6,902 nt of DNA from Synergistales bacterium. Its GTDB lineage: Bacteria > Synergistota > Synergistia > Synergistales > Aminobacteriaceae. The notes below the pieces were generated by a model that made no database searches, was not told the DNA's origin, and saw only the letters and a list, made by a program, of their open reading frames with translations. A program made the position numbers and the translations under genes. Location: assembly GCA_025997955.1 (NCBI GenBank), contig BNVH01000121.1, positions 1 to 6,902 on the forward strand, in the 5' to 3' direction. Positions 1 through 5,825 of this stretch are shown here, piece after piece (position 1 is the first letter of the stretch; every line of letters starts with the position of its first letter).

Positions 1-629
1 CTCTCAAAGAGATGCCGCGCGCGAACGCGGCTGTTGTCGGCCCAGGCTTGGGAAGAGACGACGCCGCCGTCGCTTTTGTGCTGTCCATGTGGGAAAAATG
101 GAACAAACCGCTTTTGATGGACGCCGACGCTCTTTACTCGCTCTCCCGCCACGGCGACCTGCCCACGCGCATGGACGCGGTTTTGACCCCTCACGAGGGA
201 GAGGCCGCGCGCCTATTGTCGTGGAGTTCGGATGAAGTCAGGCAAAACAGGGCGGAAGCGGCAAACAGATTAGCGCGGCGATGGGGTTGCGTCCTGCTTA
301 AAGGGGAAGAGACGCTCGTCGTATCGGACAAAGCGGACGGAATAAAAGTAGCGCGCATAGACGAGGGCGGCCCGGAGCTCTCTGTGCCAGGTTCCGGAGA
401 CGTTCTCTCCGGTTGTATCGGGGCGTTTTTGGCGCAGGGGCTCAGTCCCTTTGACGCCGCTTGTATGGGCGCCGCGCTACACGGTATGGCCGGGCGCCGC
501 CTAAGAGACGCTAAAGGCGTAGACGGCATTCTGGCCTCGGAGATAGCGGACGAGTTGCCGTTTGTTTTAAAATCACTGCGTGATATACTTATGAATAAGG
601 TTGGTCTTGGCTTGAAACCTAAATCGTAG
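1..629 (+). CDS. nnrD: NAD(P)H-hydrate dehydratase (ADP/ATP-dependent), 3' part; the gene begins before the window
   Basis: The frame is open to the left edge (first full codon at 3), so the ATG at 12 is internal and the N-terminus is missing. About 208 residues are visible, with the hallmarks of the ribokinase-like dehydratase fold: GPGLGRDD near the start, then DADAL, LTPHEGEAARLL, LLKGEETLV, and PGSGDVLSG followed by GAFLAQG and a GAALHG helix. The family form of the last motif is GTGDVL, whose Asp is the catalytic residue; here Ser replaces Thr and the Asp is kept. The enzyme repairs damaged NADHX/NADPHX in the cytoplasm, using ADP or ATP. In many bacteria it is fused behind the epimerase (bifunctional Nnr); whether it is fused here cannot be seen. 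The tail after FVLKSLRDIL is unconserved and less GC-rich. Sure of family; the symbol would be nnr if fused. Confidence 0.9.
   Translation, partial: LKEMPRANAAVVGPGLGRDDAAVAFVLSMWEKWNKPLLMDADALYSLSRHGDLPTRMDAVLTPHEGEAARLLSWSSDEVRQNRAEAANRLARRWGCVLLKGEETLVVSDKADGIKVARIDEGGPELSVPGSGDVLSGCIGAFLAQGLSPFDAACMGAALHGMAGRRLRDAKGVDGILASEIADELPFVLKSLRDILMNKVGLGLKPKS
562..589 (+). promoter_or_regulatory. Candidate promoter for the DUF488 operon, inside the nnrD 3' end
   Basis: A -35-like TTGTTT (562-567) is separated by 16 bases from TATACT (584-589), which carries an extended -10 TG at 581-582 (TGaTATACT). Transcription would start near 596, leaving a leader of about 100 bases before the ATG at 700. 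The match is by eye; the -35 box is weak. Confidence 0.4.
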
Positions 630-699
630 ACGAACCCACTTTAATGCCAAAAAGAGAGACATGCCAATATATTTGATTTGTTTGTGAAGGAGAACGACT

Positions 700-1314
700 A
701 TGGCTGATATATATACAATAGGATACACATCATACGAAATAACGAATTTCATTGATGTCCTAAAGGCATTTGGCATAAAACTTGTTGTTGATGTTAGAAG
801 CTTGCCGTATTCTGAGTATTATCCAGATTACAACAAAGAAAGCCTTGAAAAAACCTTGTCAAGGTACAATATTTTTTACCGAAACTATTCAAGGGAGTTC
901 GGGGCGCGTCAAACAGCAAAAAATTTTTTTGCGCCAGAGGGGTATTTGGATTTTGAGAAATTTACAAAATCCAACAATTTTATGCAAGGCTTTTCAAAGC
1001 TTGTAAAAAGCCTTGAACAAGGTTATACATTTGCTCTTTTATGCGCTGAAAAAAATCCAGCTACTTGCCACCGGTCTATAATGGTGTCCAGAGTGTTTTC
1101 TGAATCAGGATGTATTGTTAGACACATACTGCAAAATGGTGAAACCGAGACCCAAAGTGATGTTGAAAATCAGTTGGTTGAACATTATTTTCCAAACAGA
1201 AATCAGCTTACGCTATTCGACGATAATGTGATAGATGACAGCCTTTTTGTGAAAAAGGCATATCGACTTCGAAATTCAGAAATTGGATATAGATTGGAGG
1301 CGGTTGCTAATTGA
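700..1314 (+). CDS. DUF488 family protein (first paralogue)
   Basis: This is a 204-residue DUF488 protein. The sequence shows the N-terminal strand TIGYT (6-10), then VVDVRSLPYS (29-38) with the characteristic DVR, and the signature LLCAEKNPATCHR (113-125), a C-x7-C-H-R arrangement with Cys115, Cys123, His124 and Arg125. The C-terminal 50 residues are acidic and variable. The ATG start is supported by AAGGAG at 687-692, 7 bases upstream. It heads an operon: its stop overlaps the start of a second, diverged DUF488 gene by 4 bases. The family has no firmly assigned reaction that I know of. The paired Cys and His suggest a catalytic or metal site, which is inference. Base composition is much more AT-rich than nnrD upstream, consistent with transfer. 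Family call is sure, function unknown. Confidence 0.9.
   Translation: MADIYTIGYTSYEITNFIDVLKAFGIKLVVDVRSLPYSEYYPDYNKESLEKTLSRYNIFYRNYSREFGARQTAKNFFAPEGYLDFEKFTKSNNFMQGFSKLVKSLEQGYTFALLCAEKNPATCHRSIMVSRVFSESGCIVRHILQNGETETQSDVENQLVEHYFPNRNQLTLFDDNVIDDSLFVKKAYRLRNSEIGYRLEAVAN
1296..1313 (+). promoter_or_regulatory. Ribosome binding site fixing a TTG start for the second DUF488 gene
   Basis: GGAGG at 1296-1300 lies 10 bases before TTG at 1311-1313, which overlaps the TGA stop of the upstream gene (TTGA). The next residues, RLYTIGFT, align with the conserved DUF488 N-terminus, so no ATG start fits. The arrangement implies translational coupling of the two paralogues. Confidence 0.75.
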
Positions 1315-1751
1315 GGCTATATACGATAGGTTTTACAAAAAAAACGGCAAAGCAATTTTTTGATTTGCTAAAAGCAAAAAATATTGATTTGCTTTTAGAC
1401 ATTAGGCTCAACAACAAAACTCAACTTGCCGGTTTTACCAAGGGTGACGATTTAGCATATTTTCTTTCACAAATATGCAACTGTGAATATCGGCATCTTG
1501 TAGGTTTTGCTCCAACAAAAGAACTACTCGACAATTATAAAAATAAAAAAATATCTTGGACAACATATGAGGAAATATATGATAAATTGCTTGCTGAACG
1601 GGGGGAGGACACGGATTTCGCAAAAAATTATAGAGGTTATAAAAATGTGGTTTTACTGTGCAGTGAACCGACCGCTGAAAAATGTCATCGAAGACTTCTG
1701 GCTGAAAAGATTGTTAAATTGAATCCGGAAATATCGTTAACACACATATAA
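1311..1751 (+). CDS. DUF488 family protein (second, diverged paralogue)
   Basis: This 146-residue DUF488 protein starts with TTG behind GGAGG. Visible motifs are YTIGFT (4-9), LLDIRLNNKTQLAGF (28-42), an APTKELLDNYK segment (67-77), and LLCSEPTAEKCHRRLLAE (115-132), keeping C-x7-C-H-R with Cys117, Cys125, His126 and Arg127. It differs from its neighbour in having DIRLNN-x-QLAGF instead of DVRSLPYS and in lacking the long C-terminal tail, so it belongs to another branch of the family and is not a recent tandem duplicate. The 4-base overlap with the first DUF488 gene suggests equimolar synthesis and perhaps a heteromer (inference). The DuOB gene follows after 19 bases. Function is uncharacterised. 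Confidence 0.9.
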   Translation: MRLYTIGFTKKTAKQFFDLLKAKNIDLLLDIRLNNKTQLAGFTKGDDLAYFLSQICNCEYRHLVGFAPTKELLDNYKNKKISWTTYEEIYDKLLAERGEDTDFAKNYRGYKNVVLLCSEPTAEKCHRRLLAEKIVKLNPEISLTHI

Positions 1752-1770
1752 ATTGACGGGGGTGTCACAT

Positions 1771-2355
1771 ATGAAAATAGCTATCCTTGCGAGGTCTAAC
1801 AAACGCCAGCATAACAATGATTACGGTTGTTGCGTTGCTGGAATTACTGAACAAGGCAAATGGATTCGCCTTGTCGCGGATGAGCGCGGTGATTCTTTGC
1901 CAGACAGCGTTAGAACCCCTAACGTTTGTACTGTTATTGAGGCAAATATTATTTATGCTCCACTCAAATATCAAATAGAAAATGCTGTACTTATAAATTG
2001 GGCTGAAGTTAGAAACGAAAAAATCGGTGATTTCGTAAATAAACTTTTTCAACCTGACGAACGGTATTTGTTCGGGACTCAATCTAACCGATTGGGTCCC
2101 ACAGAAATGAATAAATCAAATGGTAGTTTACGCCTAATTCAAGTTAATGAACTTGAAATTTATAAGAGCAATAGTAACAGTTGGAAAACAAAGTTTAAAT
2201 ATGCTGGTAGTTATTACGAAGGTATTTCGATGACCGACCCTAAACATTACAGTACTGGCGAAATTGGAACCGCCATTATTGTAGTTAGTTTGCCAAACGA
2301 TGATGGCGGTTATTCTGGGTACTACAAATTTGTTGCGGCGATTTATCCTAAATGA
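1771..2355 (+). CDS. Dual OB-fold (DuOB-type) domain protein
   Basis: A 194-residue protein, taken from the ATG at 1771. That start has a GGGGGTG purine-rich site at 1758-1764 at good spacing and yields the clean N-terminus MKIAILARSN; an in-frame TTG at 1753 lies inside the ribosome-binding region and is less likely. I recognise the pattern of the dual-OB-containing family: an N-terminal strand ending in ARS-K, GCCVAGI (19-25), WIRLV (31-35), a central VNELEI strand, GISMTDPKHY (151-160) and a C-terminal AIIVVSLP...YYKFVAAIYP. OB folds usually bind nucleic acid or small ligands. There are no membrane segments or signal peptide. Being third in the operon with two DUF488 genes suggests it supplies target binding, which is inference. 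Family call is moderately sure. Confidence 0.72.
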   Translation: MKIAILARSNKRQHNNDYGCCVAGITEQGKWIRLVADERGDSLPDSVRTPNVCTVIEANIIYAPLKYQIENAVLINWAEVRNEKIGDFVNKLFQPDERYLFGTQSNRLGPTEMNKSNGSLRLIQVNELEIYKSNSNSWKTKFKYAGSYYEGISMTDPKHYSTGEIGTAIIVVSLPNDDGGYSGYYKFVAAIYPK

Positions 2356-2373
2356 TTTTACCGAGTGTTGCAC

Positions 2374-2401
2374 GTAAGGGCGGCAATCTGCCGCCCGTTA
2401 C
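2374..2401. terminator. Strong GC-rich hairpin between convergent genes; possible bidirectional terminator
   Basis: GGGCGGCA (2378-2385) pairs perfectly with TGCCGCCC (2389-2396) across an ATC loop, and GTAA (2374-2377) extends the stem with TTAC (2398-2401) around one bulged G. It sits 18 bases after the DuOB stop and about 90 bases downstream of the opposing WG/ankyrin gene. Neither strand has a T-run directly after the stem, so it is not a textbook intrinsic terminator. Confidence 0.4.
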
Positions 2402-2413
2402 TGTGAGGGTGAT

Positions 2414-2451
2414 GGGTTTTATGAGTAAACCCTATAGTCATATTATTTTTT
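2414..2451 (+). terminator. Weak hairpin plus T-run downstream of the DUF488 operon
   Basis: GGGTTT (2414-2419) pairs with AAACCC (2427-2432) across a 7-base loop, and TTTTTT follows at 2446-2451, 13 bases beyond the stem. The distance is longer than usual for an intrinsic terminator, so this is tentative. Confidence 0.25.
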
Positions 2452-2488
2452 GTTGAATCGGCCAATAGAGAGCTCAAGCGCGGTCTCG

Positions 2489-4690
2489 CTACCGCTTTGA
2501 AGCCTCTTCAAGCTGTCTGAGAGCTTCCGTTCCCTTCAATCTGCTGTTCTCTCTGGCGTAGTCTATCGCCCTTTTCCCGCTTTTGTTCCTTATATTTGCA
2601 TCCGCGCCCCCTTTGAGCAGGAGTGCTATAACTTCCGAGTTTGGGTTAGACCGAGCGGCAATAATCAAAACCGTATGGCCGTATTCGTTGCGCGCGTTTA
2701 CATCCGCGCCGCCCTTGATCGCCGCTTCGATTTCCCTGAGCGCGCCCGTCTTGCATAGTTCCAGAAACTCGTCCGCGCTCATCGCGGTCTTCGTTGACTT
2801 CGAAGGTTGTACACCGGAAGCCTCTTGAAGCTGCTTGAAGGCTTGAGTACCTTTCAATTTATCATTCTTCTCGGCATAGTCTATCGCCCTTTTTCTGCTT
2901 ATGTCACTCGCTTGCGCATCCGCGCCGCTCTTAAGCAAGATCGAAATAACTTCCGGATTTGGATTCCCCCCGGCGGCGGCCATCAAAGCTGTCCTACCGC
3001 TTTGATGTTTTGTGTTCACATCCGCGCCGTTTTTGATCAGGAGTGCTATGATTTCCGGGTTGGGGTTTTCCACAGCGGCGGCCATCAAAACTGTATCGCC
3101 GTCGATAGTTTTCGCGTTTATATCCGCGCCGTTTTTGAGCAAGACCGCTATAATCTCTGGGTTGGGATTAAACCCGGCGGCATACATCAAAGTTGTAGGG
3201 CCGCCTCTATTTTTCGCGTTCACATCCGCGCCGTTCTTAAGCAAGAGCGATATAGTTTCAGGGTTGGGATTTGACCGGGCGGTAGCCATCAAAGCTGTAT
3301 AGCCGTCTCTATCTTTCGCGTTTACATCCACACCGCCTTTGATTGCCTCTTCGACTTGTTGAGGCGTACCTTTCTCGCACAAAGCGAAAAACGCGCTCAT
3401 AGCAGTCTTCGTCGGCTTTGGATGCTGAGCGCCGGTAGTCTCGGCAACGTTAGCGCGCACATTTCGCATATTCCGTGAGTCATAAAACCACAGGATATTA
3501 TTGCCCTTGTGGTCTATATAGACAATTTTAACCCTACCATCGTATGACGTTGTGGTTTGAGCTATACCGTCATAGAAAGGCCCCGCAGACGAAAATATTT
3601 GATCTTCCGTTCCGTCCAGAACCGTTTCTCCTTTAGGCGAAATATAAATCCATCCTCTGCCGCTCGGAACCGCCGCCACTCCCTCTCTAAAATCCATTAA
3701 CGCGTCGGCATCATAACTGGCCTCGAACTGCATCTTTATCACTACTTTTCCCGTTTTATCAATATAACCGCATGTGTAGCCGAAATCCCCGTTCGATCCC
3801 ACCGCGACCATCGCCAAACCTTCCGAAAAGGGACGTACCCGTTTATAGATAATATTTGTAACCTGTTTACCGGTTTTATCAATAAAACCCCACTTCCCGC
3901 TAAAGATACTGGTTTCATTTCCCACCGCCGCCAGCCCTTCGGAAAAAAGTTTAATCCCTTTATACGCTTTCGCGTCGATTATCACCCTGCCCGTTTTATC
4001 AATATAAGCCCAACCGTGATCTTTCCTTTGTACCGCCGCCAGTCCCTCATGAAAATCATCCGCATAGCTAAATTGCGGCGGTATCACTATTTGGCCGGCT
4101 ATGTTCATAAAACCGACGCCATTCCTTCTATCATAAAAACCGGCCAATCCATCTGACATCAGGCCCATAACGCTAATATGCCCTATATCAAATGTTTTGA
4201 GAATCTTTCCTGTTTTATCAAGAAAACCCAAAAAATATTCCCCATTTCTTCGTACAATCGTATAAGTAACCCCTTCATTGAAATACATGGTTCTATATAT
4301 AGGATTTCTTGCTTTAAATTCAGCCTCAAACGCGCTAAAATGTTCCGACGTGATAGGTTTACCTGTTGTATCAATAAATTCCCATGAAGGGACTCCCGCG
4401 TCGTCGGGCACAGGAAGGCGCACCGTTCCTATACCTTCCGAAAAATCGTAAGCCCTTGAGAGTAGTTGAGTGGAGAATTTTTGACCGCTCTCGTAATAAT
4501 CTACATTCAAGAATTTTCCTTCTTTGTCGATATACCCATACCATTTCGCTTCGGAGGCCGTGCTGCCGAACATAGTTCTTTCGGTGATCACATAGTCCTT
4601 TCGGGGTATTTCTACAACCGCATAGCCTCCGTGAAATTGATGCGCTATTATTTTTATGGCAAAATACGTGGGTTTACCGTCTTCCGGCAC
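2489..4690 (-). CDS. WG (KWG) beta-repeat and ankyrin-repeat protein, main frame (5' end cut off by an apparent frameshift)
   Basis: The ORF gives 733 residues from a GTG at 4690. Residues about 49-400 carry at least nine WG units, each with a core like WGFIDKTGK followed by FSEGLAAV. Residues about 431-600 are ankyrin repeats with four near-identical 34-residue units (xGxTALM...NPNPEII-LLLKNGADVNAK), ending in KRAIDYAEKND. From 637 a second, shorter copy of the block starts again with KTAMSADEF and ends with KRAIDYARENSRLKG. Both repeat types are binding scaffolds; no enzyme motif is visible. The GTG has no proper ribosome site. The frame upstream of it still reads sensible protein (NLEFELGEKVNLFVEEG) back to a stop, and the signal peptide lies in the neighbouring frame. 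The natural product is probably about 814 residues, exported, from 4932. Family call sure; role unknown. Confidence 0.85.
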   Translation of the reverse strand: MPEDGKPTYFAIKIIAHQFHGGYAVVEIPRKDYVITERTMFGSTASEAKWYGYIDKEGKFLNVDYYESGQKFSTQLLSRAYDFSEGIGTVRLPVPDDAGVPSWEFIDTTGKPITSEHFSAFEAEFKARNPIYRTMYFNEGVTYTIVRRNGEYFLGFLDKTGKILKTFDIGHISVMGLMSDGLAGFYDRRNGVGFMNIAGQIVIPPQFSYADDFHEGLAAVQRKDHGWAYIDKTGRVIIDAKAYKGIKLFSEGLAAVGNETSIFSGKWGFIDKTGKQVTNIIYKRVRPFSEGLAMVAVGSNGDFGYTCGYIDKTGKVVIKMQFEASYDADALMDFREGVAAVPSGRGWIYISPKGETVLDGTEDQIFSSAGPFYDGIAQTTTSYDGRVKIVYIDHKGNNILWFYDSRNMRNVRANVAETTGAQHPKPTKTAMSAFFALCEKGTPQQVEEAIKGGVDVNAKDRDGYTALMATARSNPNPETISLLLKNGADVNAKNRGGPTTLMYAAGFNPNPEIIAVLLKNGADINAKTIDGDTVLMAAAVENPNPEIIALLIKNGADVNTKHQSGRTALMAAAGGNPNPEVISILLKSGADAQASDISRKRAIDYAEKNDKLKGTQAFKQLQEASGVQPSKSTKTAMSADEFLELCKTGALREIEAAIKGGADVNARNEYGHTVLIIAARSNPNSEVIALLLKGGADANIRNKSGKRAIDYARENSRLKGTEALRQLEEASKR
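2900..3307 (-). repeat. Four tandem 102-bp ankyrin-coding units
   Basis: Counting from the D-G of each unit gives exactly 34 codons per repeat: 3307-3206, 3205-3104, 3103-3002 and 3001-2900. Each holds a TALM- or TVLM-type helix, an NPNPE loop one residue longer than the canonical 33-residue ankyrin unit, and a GADVNAK-like turn. DNA similarity between units makes this a likely place for copy-number change. Confidence 0.8.
3490..4550 (-). repeat. WG (KWG) repeat-coding region, about nine degenerate units
   Basis: Units are recognised by their I-D-K-T-G-K core: WYGYIDKEGK, WEFIDTTGK, FLGFLDKTGK, VGFMNIAGQ, WAYIDKTGR, WGFIDKTGK, CGYIDKTGK, WIYISPKGE and IVYIDHKGN, in that order. In DNA the core shows as repeated GTTTTATCAATA-type stretches on the plus strand around 3750, 3870, 3990 and 4210. 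Spacing is irregular. Confidence 0.75.
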
Positions 4691-4739
4691 GCCTTCTTCG
4701 ACAAAAAGATTGACCTTCTCTCCAAGTTCAAATTCAAGA

Positions 4740-4742
4740 TTT
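4740..4742 (-). other. Apparent frameshift point in the WG/ankyrin gene
   Basis: On the minus strand the run here is AAA within GAAATC. With one more A the upstream frame (RIQE) would continue as NLEFELGEKVNLFVEEG and on into the 733-residue frame without a stop. The second frame has a TAG just upstream, so the two frames overlap only in this short region. It is either a real mutation or a homopolymer error. Confidence 0.7.
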
Positions 4743-4932
4743 CTTGGATTCTAAAAATAGCCGCGCCCCGCTCTTTTTCGGCCACTTCATAATCAAAAGT
4801 AGCCCCTAAATCAATGCGTTTTCCTATGGTTATCTTTGCCAGAAATATCTCGCCCTTTTTTGCGAAAGCGGTTCCGCTTAAAGTCCATAATACAAAAAGC
4901 AAGCATATACATGTTTTTTTAATCCGCACCAA
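4743..4932 (-). pseudogene. Out-of-frame 5' end of the WG/ankyrin gene: signal peptide and first domain residues
   Basis: The frame opens at TTG 4932 (or GTG 4929), 8 bases after GGGGG at 4941-4945 on the minus strand. It encodes a classic Sec signal peptide: RIKK positive n-region, a CICLLFVLWTL core, and an A-F-A cleavage site after residue 24. Then come about 39 mature residues (KKGEIF... ATFDYEVAEKERGAAIFRIQE). Taken alone the ORF would run on to 4654 and end in a basic, unstructured tail, the sign of reading out of frame. I infer that it is the native N-terminus of the downstream WG/ankyrin protein, so the pair is one gene broken by a single-base loss. No lipobox is visible, so the product would be periplasmic or secreted rather than a lipoprotein. 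Confidence 0.7.
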
Positions 4933-4991
4933 TAGAATAACCCCCTTCGAAAATCAGCCAAACTCTCCCTTATGAAAGTAAGCGTCAAAAA

Positions 4992-5000
4992 CTCTTATGG
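4992..5000 (-). promoter_or_regulatory. Candidate extended -10 promoter for the WG/ankyrin gene
   Basis: On the minus strand TGTTAAAAT (5000-4992) gives an extended -10 (TG, one base, TAAAAT). No good -35 is found 17 bases upstream. Transcription would start near 4985 and leave a leader of about 50 bases to the TTG at 4932. Confidence 0.3.
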
Positions 5001-5051
5001 CATTTTAACATATCGCATTTCGTTTCGCGCGGAGTGGCTTTTGGGCAAGCG

Positions 5052-5069
5052 CGTCGGTATATACCGACG
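5052..5069. repeat. 18-bp perfect palindrome (possible operator)
   Basis: CGTCGGTAT and ATACCGACG abut with no spacer, giving a perfect two-fold symmetric site. Flanking GCAAG (5045-5049) and CTTGC (5076-5080) add an outer inverted pair. It lies about 120 bases upstream of the WG/ankyrin start and about 50 upstream of its candidate -10, as a dimeric regulator site might. It could also form a hairpin in RNA. Confidence 0.4.
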
Positions 5070-5081
5070 GCATTACTTGCT

Positions 5082-5108
5082 AAAAATGAAAACCGCGATA
5101 CGGCGCGG
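5082..5108 (-). terminator. Intrinsic terminator of the DUF262-HEPN operon
   Basis: On the minus strand CCGCG (5108-5104) and CGCGG (5097-5093) form a GC stem with a 6-base loop, followed directly by TTTTCATTTTT (5092-5082). It begins 12 bases after the HEPN stop codon. The stem is short but the T-run is convincing. Confidence 0.6.
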
Positions 5109-5120
5109 GGCGGGGCGGGG
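5107..5120 (+). repeat. Three GGGG tracts separated by single C
   Basis: GGGG occurs at 5107-5110, 5112-5115 and 5117-5120, directly abutting the stop codon of the minus-strand HEPN gene (5121-5123). Only three four-base tracts are present, with a GG at 5102-5103, so at most a two-tier quadruplex is possible. The first tract overlaps the terminator stem. Confidence 0.6.
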
Positions 5121-5825
5121 CTATAAGTGAATACTAAGATACCCCTCGTCATTGTAATATGTTTCCATTCCGTCCAGTAACCCAGTTAAGAACCCATATG
5201 TCTGCTTCTTAATCTCAATCAAATCTTCAAGCGAATAGTTCCGACCACACTCTGAAAACGATAATGTTCCGTGTGCAAGTAAATTGCGCTTGGTTTTCAC
5301 ATCACTTAACCGCTCACCACCCTTACAAGCGCTGTCGAGCTTAAGGCCGATTCCATGACCGCCACATACTTTCCGAATTTCATCTGCGTCCAAGTTTCCG
5401 CTGATAGGTAGCGCCTCTTTATTAAGTTCAATGGTTTCACCCGTCATTATTGAATTGACTATTTCCAAAGCTTTGTCTTTATACGAACCATAATGTGCTT
5501 TTTGGTCGTAAACCTGTTTGAACTTATAAGAGAACCAAATGTCTTGAATCTCTTTGCGAACGGTCGAGTAAGTTGCGCCACCGGCTTTTAATTTATCGTA
5601 GATTTCCTCAATGCCGTTAAGTACTGTCGATTCGACAAGATTATAAATCATTAGCAAAGCATTAGCTTTCAGAATTTTCAAAAAGTTGTCATGCTTGTAC
5701 TTCTCAATCGGCGCAACTGGACTTCCGAAAGATTGAGTCAGTTCTTCGTCCAATTGCCGAAGCGCGTCGTAATAGAAATCAATTTCCGTAACGCGCTCAT
5801 TGTATGTATCACGCGTTGCTCTCAT
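5121..5825 (-). CDS. HEPN-domain protein (MAE_28990-like), predicted ribonuclease toxin
   Basis: A 234-residue, mostly helical protein. I chose the ATG at 5825 because GGAAGGAG lies 7 bases upstream and the product then begins MRATRDTYNERVTEIDFYY, like the family; an in-frame ATG at 5843 would put that site inside the gene. The key motif is KRNLLAHG (179-186), a HEPN R-x4-H site with Arg180 and His185, expected to dimerise into an RNase active site. The N-terminal half (EIDFYYDALRQLDEEL, then ANALLMIYNLVESTVLNGI) fits the MAE_28990-type HEPN family. It overlaps the end of the DUF262 gene by 17 bases and is followed by a terminator, so the two form one operon. By analogy with other HEPN proteins in defence, it probably cuts RNA when released or activated. 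Domain call fairly sure; activity inferred. Confidence 0.8.
   Translation of the reverse strand: MRATRDTYNERVTEIDFYYDALRQLDEELTQSFGSPVAPIEKYKHDNFLKILKANALLMIYNLVESTVLNGIEEIYDKLKAGGATYSTVRKEIQDIWFSYKFKQVYDQKAHYGSYKDKALEIVNSIMTGETIELNKEALPISGNLDADEIRKVCGGHGIGLKLDSACKGGERLSDVKTKRNLLAHGTLSFSECGRNYSLEDLIEIKKQTYGFLTGLLDGMETYYNDEGYLSIHL

Noticed and set aside
191..529. Minus-strand ORF opposite nnrD
   Set aside because: It is a shadow of the GC-rich nnrD frame; rich in Pro, Ser and Arg with no family motif and no ribosome site.
573..776. Minus-strand 67-codon ORF across the nnrD/DUF488 gap
   Set aside because: It overlaps two supported genes and their control region; hydrophobic stretch looks accidental from AT-rich DNA.
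1753..1770. TTG at 1753 as start of the DuOB gene
   Set aside because: It would place the purine-rich ribosome site inside the coding region; the ATG at 1771 gives the family-like N-terminus.
2480..2495. GCGGT/ACCGC hairpin overlapping the WG/ankyrin stop codon
   Set aside because: Only 5 base pairs and no T-run on the minus strand, so too weak to call a terminator.
2807..3302. Plus-strand ORFs with repeated segments opposite the ankyrin region
   Set aside because: They are antisense readings of the 102-bp ankyrin units, which explains their periodicity.
2900..3307. CRISPR-like array from the regular 102-bp spacing
   Set aside because: Whole units are similar and coding in frame, with no short repeat and unique spacer pattern and no cas genes.
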